Source of the DNA: an uncultured Clostridia bacterium
Lineage (GTDB): Bacteria; Bacillota; Clostridia; Lachnospirales; Lachnospiraceae
Reading direction: 5' to 3'
Assembly: GCA_948467395.1 (NCBI GenBank)
Contig: CAOKDX010000011.1
Location: 1-64,000 of the forward strand
Length of the DNA stretch: 64,000 nucleotides
Part shown: in pieces, positions 1-7,458 of the stretch
How positions within the stretch are numbered: the stretch's first letter is position 1
Layout: every line of letters begins with the position of its first letter
Made by a program: the position numbers and the translations under genes
Notes under the pieces: model-generated
The model's input: the letters and a program-made list of their open reading frames with translations, nothing else
Database searches by the model: none
What the model was told of the DNA's origin: nothing

Positions 1-103
1 TTTATCATAGAAGACCAGTTATTTCTTTATTTTACAGAAAAAGTTTCACAGACTCGATTGAGCGGTAAATACATTATATAAATCTGAAACACAAATTGCA
101 AGT

Positions 104-547
104 TCACGCTTTCGTACTCGAAATATTCTTTTTTTTTCTAAAAAGCAATGTCATTACAAACGCAACGATTATCAATATATGCAATACTATATGATATAAG
201 TCTGGAACATATCTTCCACTCACATCTATCAATTTAATACAGTCCGAAAAATAAGCAATCTTTTTATCCATATCTCCCATAAATCCACTACCAAATATAG
301 TATACCATTCATGACTCAAAAACTGGGTAATAAACCACATTACCAACCAAGCTAAATGAATGTTTCTTCCTATTTTTCCTACTATCAAGCATAAAACAAA
401 TGTAATTGTTGGAATAATCATAAATATCCATTCTTCCTTAAACGCACCTGTTACCAAGTATTTGTCTCCAATCTTCAATCCTGTCATTGACAGAAAATAC
501 CACAGTAAAAGAATTACATTTCCAATTATTAAATGCGTTTTTTTCAT
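104..547 (-). CDS. Small integral membrane protein of unknown function
   Basis: I do not recognise the family. The 147-residue product has about four hydrophobic segments (roughly residues 5-25, 38-58, 63-80 and 122-140), short loops and a lysine/arginine-rich C-terminus, as expected for a small inner-membrane protein with a cytoplasmic tail. The start was placed at the ATG at 547 because AGGAGTG lies 9 bases upstream; the in-frame GTG and ATG a few codons earlier sit too close to that site. It stands alone at the A+T-rich left end of the window, transcribed leftward, in the same low-GC DNA as the next genes. No function can be assigned. Confidence 0.6.
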   Translation of the reverse strand: MKKTHLIIGNVILLLWYFLSMTGLKIGDKYLVTGAFKEEWIFMIIPTITFVLCLIVGKIGRNIHLAWLVMWFITQFLSHEWYTIFGSGFMGDMDKKIAYFSDCIKLIDVSGRYVPDLYHIVLHILIIVAFVMTLLFRKKKNISSTKA

Positions 548-642
548 ATATGACATCACTCCTAAATAACAATTTTTCGTTCTCTACACCATTCCGACAA
601 AAATGAATTTGCCTACCAAAATAATATATAAGATTTCTGTAT

Positions 643-1830
643 TTAATTAATCTTTATATCAAGCAATACATGTTGTTCCAGAAATTTTCTATAGTAGCAA
701 TTTTTATTAACCTTAATTGTCATTTGCTTATTTATAATACAATTTTCATTACATATTCCACCGTTCGCTTTACAAAAATTATATATAGGACATTGGGTTT
801 GTTCAGACTTAACAAAATATATAAAATTTTGTAAAATATAAAATTGAATAAACTGTGATACTTCAACGTCATTAGAATGTATCGAAATATACTTTTTTCT
901 CGAATTCATTACCAAAGGTATTCCGATATAGCGAATTACTTCGTTAATAAATTTAAACACTTCATCTCTATTCATTTTATAAAGATCTGAGTATATAAAT
1001 CTTCCCAACAAATTTTGTTCTACAAAATTATTTACCTCTAAAATCCATTTTTTTATTTCGTCAAAACCACTATATTGTATTTGTAGTTCATTTGCTAATT
1101 GTATTAATCGTCTTTGCGTTTTATTAATTAGAGTTTCGCATTGGCCGTCTCGTGTCATAGTAGTGGAAAACAGCAAATAATTATAAATTTCTTCATAACT
1201 TGAATCTGTAATGTATTTTTTGAACTCATCATTACCCAATAATGTACTTAACAAGAAATGAATTGGTGCATCATTGTGCAAACAACATTCCGCAATGCAC
1301 AATCTAATATCATCTGATATATGTGATAAACCATTTTTATCAAAAATTAAGTCGATAGATTTATATGGAAACTGTGGCACCAGCTGATCGGGAAAGTCTT
1401 AAGGTTGACTTTATAAGCGATGTACTCTAATATGTCCCTTGCACCTAAATTATAGGATGTTGGGACCAATTTACTAATCTCAAATACTGGTAACAAATAT
1501 TTGGGATACAAAATCAATACTTCCGCCATCACCAAAACTTCTAAAAAATTGAGTCCATAATATAGATGATTCATTATTCCACTCACTGAATGGACGGATA
1601 ATACTTCTAATTTTATGTGCAGATTCTAAAATATTAAAAAACCAACGCACATTTCTTAAACTATATCTAATGTTGTATGGTAGTACTAAATCTTGAAGAT
1701 AATGTATAAATTCGTGAATAAATATTTCCTCATTCTTTTTAAGAACATCTGGTGTCAATTCTTCCTCAGTTTCAATATTTATGGTAAAAAATGATATATT
1801 ATAAAAACCCATAGCATAATCAAGTTTCAT
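643..1830 (-). pseudogene. HEXXH metallopeptidase-like gene with two compensating frameshifts
   Basis: Read leftward, the frame opens at ATG 1830 behind GGAGG and contains H39-E-F-I-H43, a zinc-metallopeptidase-type HEXXH motif, but stops at 1480. A second frame (about 1500 to 1405) carries on the protein with a segment containing LGARDILEYIAYKV, which may supply a downstream acidic ligand. The original frame then resumes near 1400 and runs to 643, ending in a cysteine-rich tail (four Cys within about 20 residues). The second shift is repaired by adding one A in the AA run near 1401-1405, giving a continuous reading into DFPDQLVPQFPYK. The intact product would be about 395 residues. Either the gene is decayed or there are two base-call errors. 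Zinc protease activity is inference from the motif only. Confidence 0.55.
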
Positions 1831-1892
1831 ATTATGCCTCCATTCCCGCTTTAATTACAATCTAAATCAAACAAAATACCGAACATATATAA

Positions 1893-2516
1893 TTATCTTG
1901 TGTATCGTTTACTTACCCACTCACGTAACCATATTCCATTACGATCTACCTCAAGACTACCAATTTTCTCTAAATCACTAATTAATTTAATATATTGTTC
2001 CCACGTGCAGTTAGATGTTTCTATATTTTCATAAAGAGATTTAAAACATTCAAACCCTTTTTCTAATGTGATTCGTTGTTGTTGATTGCAGTTATCCCAT
2101 AAAGCAACAACAGCTATGGCTTGTTCTTTAGTTATCTCAATAGTTGTGATATCTCTAAGCATCTTCCAAATATTTAGCGCTGCACATACTTTCAAAATTG
2201 TAATGTCCATTGCAATTCCCACCACAGCCTCTGTTAAACCGGGTAAAGATTCTACCAGACGACGAATATTCAATTTTACATTTCCAGGTTTTATAGATTC
2301 TCCCTTATTGTAACTGCTTAAAGAGTCTATAATCAACATGTGCATCATCGGTGGTTCTTGTTGTGGAGGGGTTATCATAAGCCCACCACTTTTTAAGAGA
2401 CTTTGCATTATAACTTTTGAATTAATTTCTTCTCTCGATGAAATATTTGTTTTCTCAATAATTGAAACAATCTCAGCTTTTTTGATCTCTAATAAATCAT
2501 TTCTATTCTCTAGCAT
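1893..2516 (-). CDS. Hypothetical protein upstream of the HEXXH gene
   Basis: The product is 207 residues with no family I recognise. The start is set at ATG 2516 because GGAGG lies five bases upstream; a longer in-frame reading to 2582 has no such site. It is mainly helical-looking and charged, with a moderately hydrophobic centre (about residues 95-125) and a C-terminal stretch (last 40 residues) that could form a winged-helix-like unit, though no certain DNA-binding motif is visible. It lies 62 bases upstream of the HEXXH gene in the same direction, so the two probably form one transcription unit and may work together. Function unknown. Confidence 0.5.
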   Translation of the reverse strand: MLENRNDLLEIKKAEIVSIIEKTNISSREEINSKVIMQSLLKSGGLMITPPQQEPPMMHMLIIDSLSSYNKGESIKPGNVKLNIRRLVESLPGLTEAVVGIAMDITILKVCAALNIWKMLRDITTIEITKEQAIAVVALWDNCNQQQRITLEKGFECFKSLYENIETSNCTWEQYIKLISDLEKIGSLEVDRNGIWLREWVSKRYTR

Positions 2517-2869
2517 AAGTACCTCCATATAAGCTAATTTATCCATCAGAAATTTGAATCTATTGAACTTCCATTCAACCAATATTTCTTGCGTTGCTGG
2601 TCAAATCCCGATTGGATTTTCACAAAATCTAAGGGATTTAATAACTCTTATATTTTGTTATCATAAATTGCTTTAACCACTGAAAACACTAAATCTGTGC
2701 AAAGTGAGCATTTTCCGTAGACTCTCCCTTGTGTTATTTTCTCCCTCTTACTGTATGAAGCCTAATGAGAAAAACTATAAAGGAAAGAAAAACCTATAAC
2801 ACATTATAACACAAAACGATTACAGCGTGGGAACTGATTTGATATGCTTTAAAAAATTATGAAAGGACA
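2517..2869. other. Gene-free A+T-rich stretch with a 9-bp inverted repeat
   Basis: No coding sequence is supported here. The only structure seen is a perfect 9-bp inverted repeat, TTGTGTTAT at 2729-2737 and ATAACACAA at 2806-2814, about 68 bp apart, with a second ATAACACA copy just before the right arm. It lies between the hypothetical gene and the decayed transposase and may be debris of the insertion. No convincing promoter for the leftward gene was found. Confidence 0.3.
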
Positions 2870-3413
2870 AAGAAAATGAATCTTACCAGTAGCTTTTCCT
2901 GATTTTTTGTTCCTGCTTTTTCCATACAAGGTGTATTTATTGGCACAGGCCTCGATTTTTGTACCATCAATAAAAATTATTTCCTCTGAGTTCCTCTGAG
3001 ATTTCTTCAACATCATAAAGAAGACTGGACTTTTCCGCCAGGATTCGTTTTACACATGGAGCAAAATGAATGCTGCGGAACCGGGCAAAGGAAGCGTGGT
3101 CAGGGACTGGCCTGCCTTCTAACAGATACATAAACTTAATATCCCGCTTACAGTTAAGTTCCATGGAGCGGGAGGAATAGTCACCATTCATGTAAGAATA
3201 CAAAACAATCTTCATGAGAATTATTGGCGAAACCGTATTTATCTTTTCGCAAGTAGAATATAAGTCAGATAAATCCATGGCCTCCACAAACTGACTGAGT
3301 AACCATACAGAAGCATATGCTGGAATGATTGTTTCTAAATTTACAGGAAGTTTTAGTTGATATCCTTCCTCGTTCAAAGTATAATTCTTTTGTAATGGTA
3401 TAAGGGGTTGCAT
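2870..3413 (-). pseudogene. IS1182-family transposase remnant
   Basis: The N-terminal part (148 codons from ATG 3413) matches the IS1182/DUF772 transposase layout: a segment with RSMELNCKRDIKFMYLLEG followed by PVPDHASFARFR. The frame then breaks at a 10-bp tandem duplication (2981-3000). Removing one copy restores EEISEEIIFIDGTKIEACANKYT, which holds the first Asp of the DDE catalytic triad and the usual IDGTKIEA motif. After about 35 more codons the similarity ends near 2870, so the C-terminal two thirds, including the other catalytic residues, is missing. The element is therefore dead through both frameshift and deletion. It marks this A+T-rich region as one that has received mobile DNA. 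Confidence 0.8.
2981..3000. repeat. 10-bp tandem duplication that breaks the transposase
   Basis: TTCCTCTGAG occurs twice back to back. Ten bases is not a multiple of three, so the duplication shifts the reading frame; deleting one copy joins the two transposase segments exactly. Confidence 0.9.
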
Positions 3414-3432
3414 ACTTATATTTTACACCAGC

Positions 3433-3466
3433 AGCCGGATTTTTCGAAGTCCGGCTTTAGTTTTTT
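3433..3466 (+). terminator. Hairpin with T-run beside the IS remnant
   Basis: AGCCGGA (3433-3439) pairs with TCCGGCT (3450-3456) around a 10-base loop and is followed by TTAGTTTTTT. It looks like a rho-independent terminator facing right, shielding the TetR promoter from upstream reading; it could also be an end structure of the insertion element. Confidence 0.45.
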
Positions 3467-3513
3467 ATAATACCTTCCCACAAAAAACGATTAAAGAGTA
3501 CATATAAAATACG

Positions 3514-3542
3514 TTGACATTTGGCAGATAGAGGTATATAAT
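3514..3542 (+). promoter_or_regulatory. Consensus promoter of the TetR gene
   Basis: TTGACA at 3514-3519 and TATAAT at 3537-3542 are separated by exactly 17 bp, a perfect sigma-A-type match. It reads into the TetR-type gene at 3580. Confidence 0.85.
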
Positions 3543-3558
3543 TGAGCATATGCTTAAT
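3541..3558. promoter_or_regulatory. Palindrome at the TetR promoter, probable autoregulatory operator
   Basis: ATTGAGCAT/ATGCTTAAT is an 18-bp inverted repeat with one mismatched pair, overlapping the end of the -10 box and the transcription start. Its position is typical of a TetR-family self-repression site; binding is inferred, not shown. Confidence 0.55.
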
Positions 3559-3579
3559 TTTGATAATGGGAGGTTCCTG

Positions 3580-4149
3580 ATGGATAAAGGAGATGAAAGA
3601 AAAAGACAACTCTTACGAGTTGCATTAGATATATTTATAGAAAAAGGTTACTACGGTACAAGCACTCGCGAAATTGCAAGACAAGCTGGTGTTAGCTCTG
3701 GCTTGTTTTTTCACTATTTCAATAATAAAGAGAGTATTTACCTTGAACTAATAAAGATTGGCATTCAAGAAATGAAATTCAATACAGAAATGGCGATGGA
3801 ATCACCTTGCAATTATCTTTTTCAAATTATTGAAAATACATTTGAGCAGTTAGAAAACAATTCTTTCTTTGCAAGAATGTTTGTGTTTATGGACAATGTG
3901 CAGTACACAGTAGTGAATGAAAAGGAGATCACGTTACTTTTAGAATCAGCAGATATTTGTAAGCAATGGATTCCTATTATTTTAGAGGGTCAGCAACGTG
4001 GCGAGTTTCGTGAGGGAAATCCCCATTCACTTTGTGTCGCTGTTTTTGGTGCCATACAGGGAATTGCACAGGAAAAAGTCAGAAACCCCAGCACGCCATT
4101 GCCAAAGATCGATTGGCTTATGGATATGATTGTTCGTCGTACCAAATAG
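3580..4149 (+). CDS. TetR/AcrR-family transcriptional regulator
   Basis: A 189-residue one-component repressor. The N-terminal helix-turn-helix is clear: residues about 8-60 contain the typical TetR pattern, with EKGYYGTSTREIARQAGVSS and then GLFFHYFNNKESIYLE. The rest is the variable ligand-binding and dimer domain, with no clue to the ligand. The start is ATG 3580, seven bases after GGGAGG (3568-3573), rather than the ATG at 3550, which lies inside the palindromic operator. It is followed in the same direction by a serine hydrolase gene 83 bases downstream, its likely regulatory target together with itself. Confidence 0.85.
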   Translation: MDKGDERKRQLLRVALDIFIEKGYYGTSTREIARQAGVSSGLFFHYFNNKESIYLELIKIGIQEMKFNTEMAMESPCNYLFQIIENTFEQLENNSFFARMFVFMDNVQYTVVNEKEITLLLESADICKQWIPIILEGQQRGEFREGNPHSLCVAVFGAIQGIAQEKVRNPSTPLPKIDWLMDMIVRRTK

Positions 4150-4232
4150 CACAACGCATTTATTCTTTAGGCGGGTAAAAAAATTGAAAATATTACGGAA
4201 AGGTGAACGGCAGTAGATAATTTGGTGATGTT

Positions 4233-5264
4233 ATGAGAACAAAAAGTTATGGTGATTTATTTGATAAATATACTCAGTCGAAAAAGATTTATGAAAGCGT
4301 AGTCCTAATTGAAAAAGGGACTGGGGAAACTATTTTCTCAAAGGCTTATGGGGAAAAAGATATAGATAGTCCAATATTAGCGGCAAGCATAACAAAAATG
4401 TTTACTGCTGCATGTATTTTTATTCTTATTGAACAAGGTTATCTGACATTGAATGATAATCTGCTAAATTTTTATGAACCTGCTTATTTAGGTGGTTTGC
4501 ATTTTTATAAAGGTAAAGATTTTTCTTATAATTTGAAAATATCCGATTTACTCTACCAAACAAGCGGATTGGCAGATATATATGAGGAGGGAAAAAACAG
4601 CATTAAAAAACAAGCTATCATTTCGGATACCTTTATTTCCTTTGACAAAAATATTGCTTTAACAAAAGAAAAAGAAGCTCATTTCCCCCCCAATTACAAA
4701 AACAATGCCCATTATGCAGATATTAACTATAATATATTGGGCGATATTATTGAAAAAGTCACAAAATGCTCATTAGAAAGGGTGTTTGAAAAGTACATAT
4801 TTTCAAAAATAAATATGACTAAAACTTATCTGCCTGTCTCGGAAAAAGAATATATTCCTATGGTTTACTATGGGGATAAGCAGTTATATAGACCGCAATT
4901 TATAATGTGTAGTAAAGCGAGTGGCGGCTGTATTACCTCTACAAGAGATTTAATGATATTTATACAGGCGTTTTTTCATGGAGAACTTTTTGACAAAAAA
5001 ATTCTCGAGTCAAAATCGTATAGAAAATTGCAGTTATCTATGTTTCCTATCTATTATGGAAGCGGTTACATGAGAATAAAAATGGGCGGACTATCCACTT
5101 CTTTTTTGGGGCAAGGTGACTTGATAGGTCATAGCGGGTCAACAGGCTCATATGCATTTTATTATCCCGGTAGAGAATTATTTTTTGTTGGGGATTTTAA
5201 TCAGATGAAATATCCTGCACTGCCGATAAGGTTTGTGATGCAGCTTGCTATGTTTGCTCCATAA
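4233..5264 (+). CDS. Serine hydrolase, beta-lactamase class C/PBP4*-like
   Basis: The 343-residue protein has the penicillin-binding-protein fold motifs: S52-I-T-K55 as the SXXK nucleophile/base pair, HYADINYNILG near residue 162 in the place of the YXN motif (with Asp where Asn is usual, as seen in many peptidase S12-type esterases), and HSGSTGS near residue 297 in place of KTG. No signal peptide or lipobox is visible, so it may act in the cytoplasm. Known relatives include esterases, D-aminopeptidases and carboxypeptidase-like proteins; the substrate cannot be told from sequence, and resistance to beta-lactams is not implied. It follows the TetR-type gene and is probably controlled by it. 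The ribosome binding site is weak. Confidence 0.8.
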   Translation: MRTKSYGDLFDKYTQSKKIYESVVLIEKGTGETIFSKAYGEKDIDSPILAASITKMFTAACIFILIEQGYLTLNDNLLNFYEPAYLGGLHFYKGKDFSYNLKISDLLYQTSGLADIYEEGKNSIKKQAIISDTFISFDKNIALTKEKEAHFPPNYKNNAHYADINYNILGDIIEKVTKCSLERVFEKYIFSKINMTKTYLPVSEKEYIPMVYYGDKQLYRPQFIMCSKASGGCITSTRDLMIFIQAFFHGELFDKKILESKSYRKLQLSMFPIYYGSGYMRIKMGGLSTSFLGQGDLIGHSGSTGSYAFYYPGRELFFVGDFNQMKYPALPIRFVMQLAMFAP

Positions 5265-5307
5265 AAAAGAGGCGATAACTTAAAAACCATCAAATCTTAA
5301 TTGGAAT

Positions 5308-5979
5308 TTATAGTAAATAACCTATAGAGATGAAAAGATAGCTATACAAGCATTTCTTGTATAATCGTAAATACATAACACCGCTAAGAACAGAAAATAT
5401 CATAGTAGAAATTCCGTTCCATATTTCAAGTCCTGCTCCTCTTGATATAAAATGAAACGCTCCCCATGTCATAGCTAATATAATACCGCCAAAAGGAATT
5501 GAACTTTCCTTTTTCAACAAGGTTTCAATCGCTTTTTGCCCATATATTATAATTAGAATAACAAGCATCACTTCAAGCATATAGTATAAATATTGTATAC
5601 AGAATTGGAGTATGGTTTTACCCTGTGCTTCTCCGACAAGTTTTAATGTATGCCAATCAATGAAAGTGATAATTTTACAGTCAATCAAGCAAACAAGCGT
5701 TATTATCCAATTTTTCAGGGAAATCTTCTCTTTTTTGTTTCCTCTTACTGGAAAATAATATTGTTTTCTCGAAAAATACAGGAGAGAAGCAGCGAAAAAT
5801 GCCCACAAAAAAACCATTATCATACAATGAATGCTTCTTTGATTCACTGTATAATTTTGTATATCTACATGTAGAAATAAAACTTCTATTACAAATATTG
5901 AAAAATATTCAAGCATAAATGCTCCAAATGAGAGCAAGCTCAGCCATAAATATTTTGACCACTTTACTTCTCTAACCAT
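5308..5979 (-). CDS. Multi-pass membrane protein, possibly CPBP-like
   Basis: The 223-residue product has five to six hydrophobic segments. A C-terminal segment reading TWGAFHFISRGAGLEIW resembles the FXXXH motif of CPBP-type intramembrane proteases (Abi family), but the earlier glutamate pair motif is not evident, so that assignment is weak. ATG 5979 is preferred as start because AAGGTGAGGAG lies immediately upstream. It is convergent with the serine hydrolase gene on its right-hand neighbour side and leftward, in A+T-rich DNA. Confidence 0.5.
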   Translation of the reverse strand: MVREVKWSKYLWLSLLSFGAFMLEYFSIFVIEVLFLHVDIQNYTVNQRSIHCMIMVFLWAFFAASLLYFSRKQYYFPVRGNKKEKISLKNWIITLVCLIDCKIITFIDWHTLKLVGEAQGKTILQFCIQYLYYMLEVMLVILIIIYGQKAIETLLKKESSIPFGGIILAMTWGAFHFISRGAGLEIWNGISTMIFSVLSGVMYLRLYKKCLYSYLFISIGYLL

Positions 5980-6084
5980 TCTCCTCACCTTATGAAATTA
6001 AGATTTGCTGTTACTTTATTATATATCCGTTTTACTAAAAAAGAAAGAAATTTTTTATACTTCCTGTTCATTAAAACAGAACTT

Positions 6085-6116
6085 AAATAAAACGGCAGCG
6101 CTTTGGGCTGTCGCCC
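6085..6116 (-). terminator. Possible terminator of the MarR/flavodoxin pair
   Basis: On the minus strand an imperfect GC-rich stem (CGACAGC with GCTGCCG) is followed by TTTTATTT. It lies 37 bases beyond the stop codon of the flavodoxin-like gene. Confidence 0.4.
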
Positions 6117-6152
6117 TTTCACGATCAGTTATCAAACAGACTGAACAGATCG

Positions 6153-6674
6153 TTATTTTTTCAGATATTGCAGGATCGGTTCAATATACTTTTTGTCTGA
6201 AATGTCATAAGACGAAGAAATCATTTTTACCATTATTTCTTCCTCTCTTGTTTTATCTTTTTTTGCTTTAAGAGTTTTTACGAACATTTTCATCATCAGT
6301 TTAGACGGCGTAGACATTTTTTCATAATTTAATCCTCCCGGACAGTAAAATGTTTTTACTTTTTGCTGCTCCGGTTTGCTGAAGTTCCGTTTAAGAGCTA
6401 TGTCAATTTCCGGGTTATCCATCGGGCTTGCTCCAACACAAAATGCAATCAGCGTTTTATCTTCCCATTTATCCATATTTCCCTTAAACCATTTAATTTT
6501 TCTGATACCGCCCGCGCAAGCCCAGCCTCCAAAAATAATGGCTTCATATGCAGCCAAATCTTTCTTTTTTGCGGCTGATAATGCAAGGCAATCAGCCCCC
6601 GCCTCTTCCGCTATCCATTGGGCATAACGCTTTGTAAACCCTGTTTGTGAATTGTAAATTACGATTGTTTTCAT
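6153..6674 (-). CDS. Flavodoxin-domain protein
   Basis: The 173-residue protein begins MKTIVIYNSQTGFTKRYA, the phosphate-binding loop of flavodoxins (T/S-x-T-G-x-T type), and continues with alternating strands and helices including AIIFGGWACAGGI and LIAFCVGASP, where FMN isoalloxazine loops usually lie. It belongs to the flavodoxin/HemG-like set of FMN proteins that carry electrons or reduce small molecules in the cytoplasm. A GAGGAGG site precedes the ATG. It is the second gene after the MarR-type regulator (44 bases downstream of it), so the pair probably forms a MarR-controlled redox response unit. The exact substrate is unknown. Confidence 0.8.
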   Translation of the reverse strand: MKTIVIYNSQTGFTKRYAQWIAEEAGADCLALSAAKKKDLAAYEAIIFGGWACAGGIRKIKWFKGNMDKWEDKTLIAFCVGASPMDNPEIDIALKRNFSKPEQQKVKTFYCPGGLNYEKMSTPSKLMMKMFVKTLKAKKDKTREEEIMVKMISSSYDISDKKYIEPILQYLKK

Positions 6675-6717
6675 CTGGTTAAGTCCTCCTCTTTAATTTT
6701 CTATTGCGTCTTCAGCC

Positions 6718-7227
6718 TTACCGTGGTTTCTCGCTTTTCCTGTTTTCATTGCCAGCCCTTTTCTCCAAATTTTCTATTCCTGCATACAGCTTTGTTAAAA
6801 GGGTAAAAAGGGTTTCAATTTCTCTGTCTGTATAGACTTCAAAAAGATATTTCAATTCCTCTTGGTATTTAGAAAAGTCGTTTGTATAAAAGTCATTGAC
6901 CTTTTCTGTGAGGTAGATGCACATAGCTCTTATATCATGCGGACTCTGCCGAATGGTAATAAAACCTTTTTTCATCAAAACATCAGCTAACTTTTTGATA
7001 TTTTGTCTTGAACAGCCCAGCAAATTTCCTAATTGGGTAAATGTTAGCTGTTTCTTTGACTGTCTGACTATTGACAGTAACATAAACTGCTTTAACGATA
7101 CTTCTGGAATATGGTTATCAAAAAGCGTTTGCAGCTTGTTTCCGGCGATAAATAATGTACTGAAAATAGCTTTTCTTTGGTCCTCCGTAGAATGGGAATA
7201 TTTGTTAATCAATTCATCTAAATTCAT
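6718..7227 (-). CDS. MarR-family transcriptional regulator
   Basis: The 169-residue product has the MarR winged-helix layout: residues about 45-100 contain KQLTFTQLGNLLGCSRQNIKKLADVLMKKGFI, followed by the wing region QSPHDIRAMCIYLTEK, with N- and C-terminal helices for dimerisation. A strong AAGGAGGG site precedes the ATG. Promoter and an inverted repeat lie directly upstream (7246-7291), pointing to autorepression. It is the first gene of a two-gene unit with the flavodoxin-like gene. Several MarR members sense oxidants or phenolic compounds; a Cys is present in the recognition region (GCSRQN), which could sense oxidation, but this is conjecture. Confidence 0.85.
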   Translation of the reverse strand: MNLDELINKYSHSTEDQRKAIFSTLFIAGNKLQTLFDNHIPEVSLKQFMLLSIVRQSKKQLTFTQLGNLLGCSRQNIKKLADVLMKKGFITIRQSPHDIRAMCIYLTEKVNDFYTNDFSKYQEELKYLFEVYTDREIETLFTLLTKLYAGIENLEKRAGNENRKSEKPR

Positions 7228-7245
7228 GAAGCCCTCCTTATTGGC

Positions 7246-7291
7246 AACTTGTTACGCTCCTCATTATAGAAACAAGTTACCTATATGTCAA
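7246..7291 (-). promoter_or_regulatory. Promoter and operator of the MarR gene
   Basis: On the minus strand TTGACA (7286-7291) and TATAAT (7263-7268) are 17 bp apart. The inverted repeat AACTTGTT (7246-7253) and AACAAGTT (7271-7278) brackets the -10 box, with one arm in the spacer and one just downstream, exactly where a repressor would block polymerase. Confidence 0.8.
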
Positions 7292-7458
7292 TATAAATAA
7301 GCTGTCTTGTGCATTGACAGAAAAAACTCAAATTTATAGCTTTTATACAAGAAATGTTATATAATAATTCATGGTTTGTAAATTTACCCCTGTGGGGGCG
7401 TTCGCATTGTCCATCTGATTTCATTGGCATGAACATCTAAAATAGGAGGAACATCATT

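Noticed and set aside
4233-5264. Beta-lactam resistance gene
   Set aside because: The fold motifs fit many esterases and peptidases, the protein has no signal peptide, and the second motif has Asp in place of Asn, so resistance cannot be claimed.
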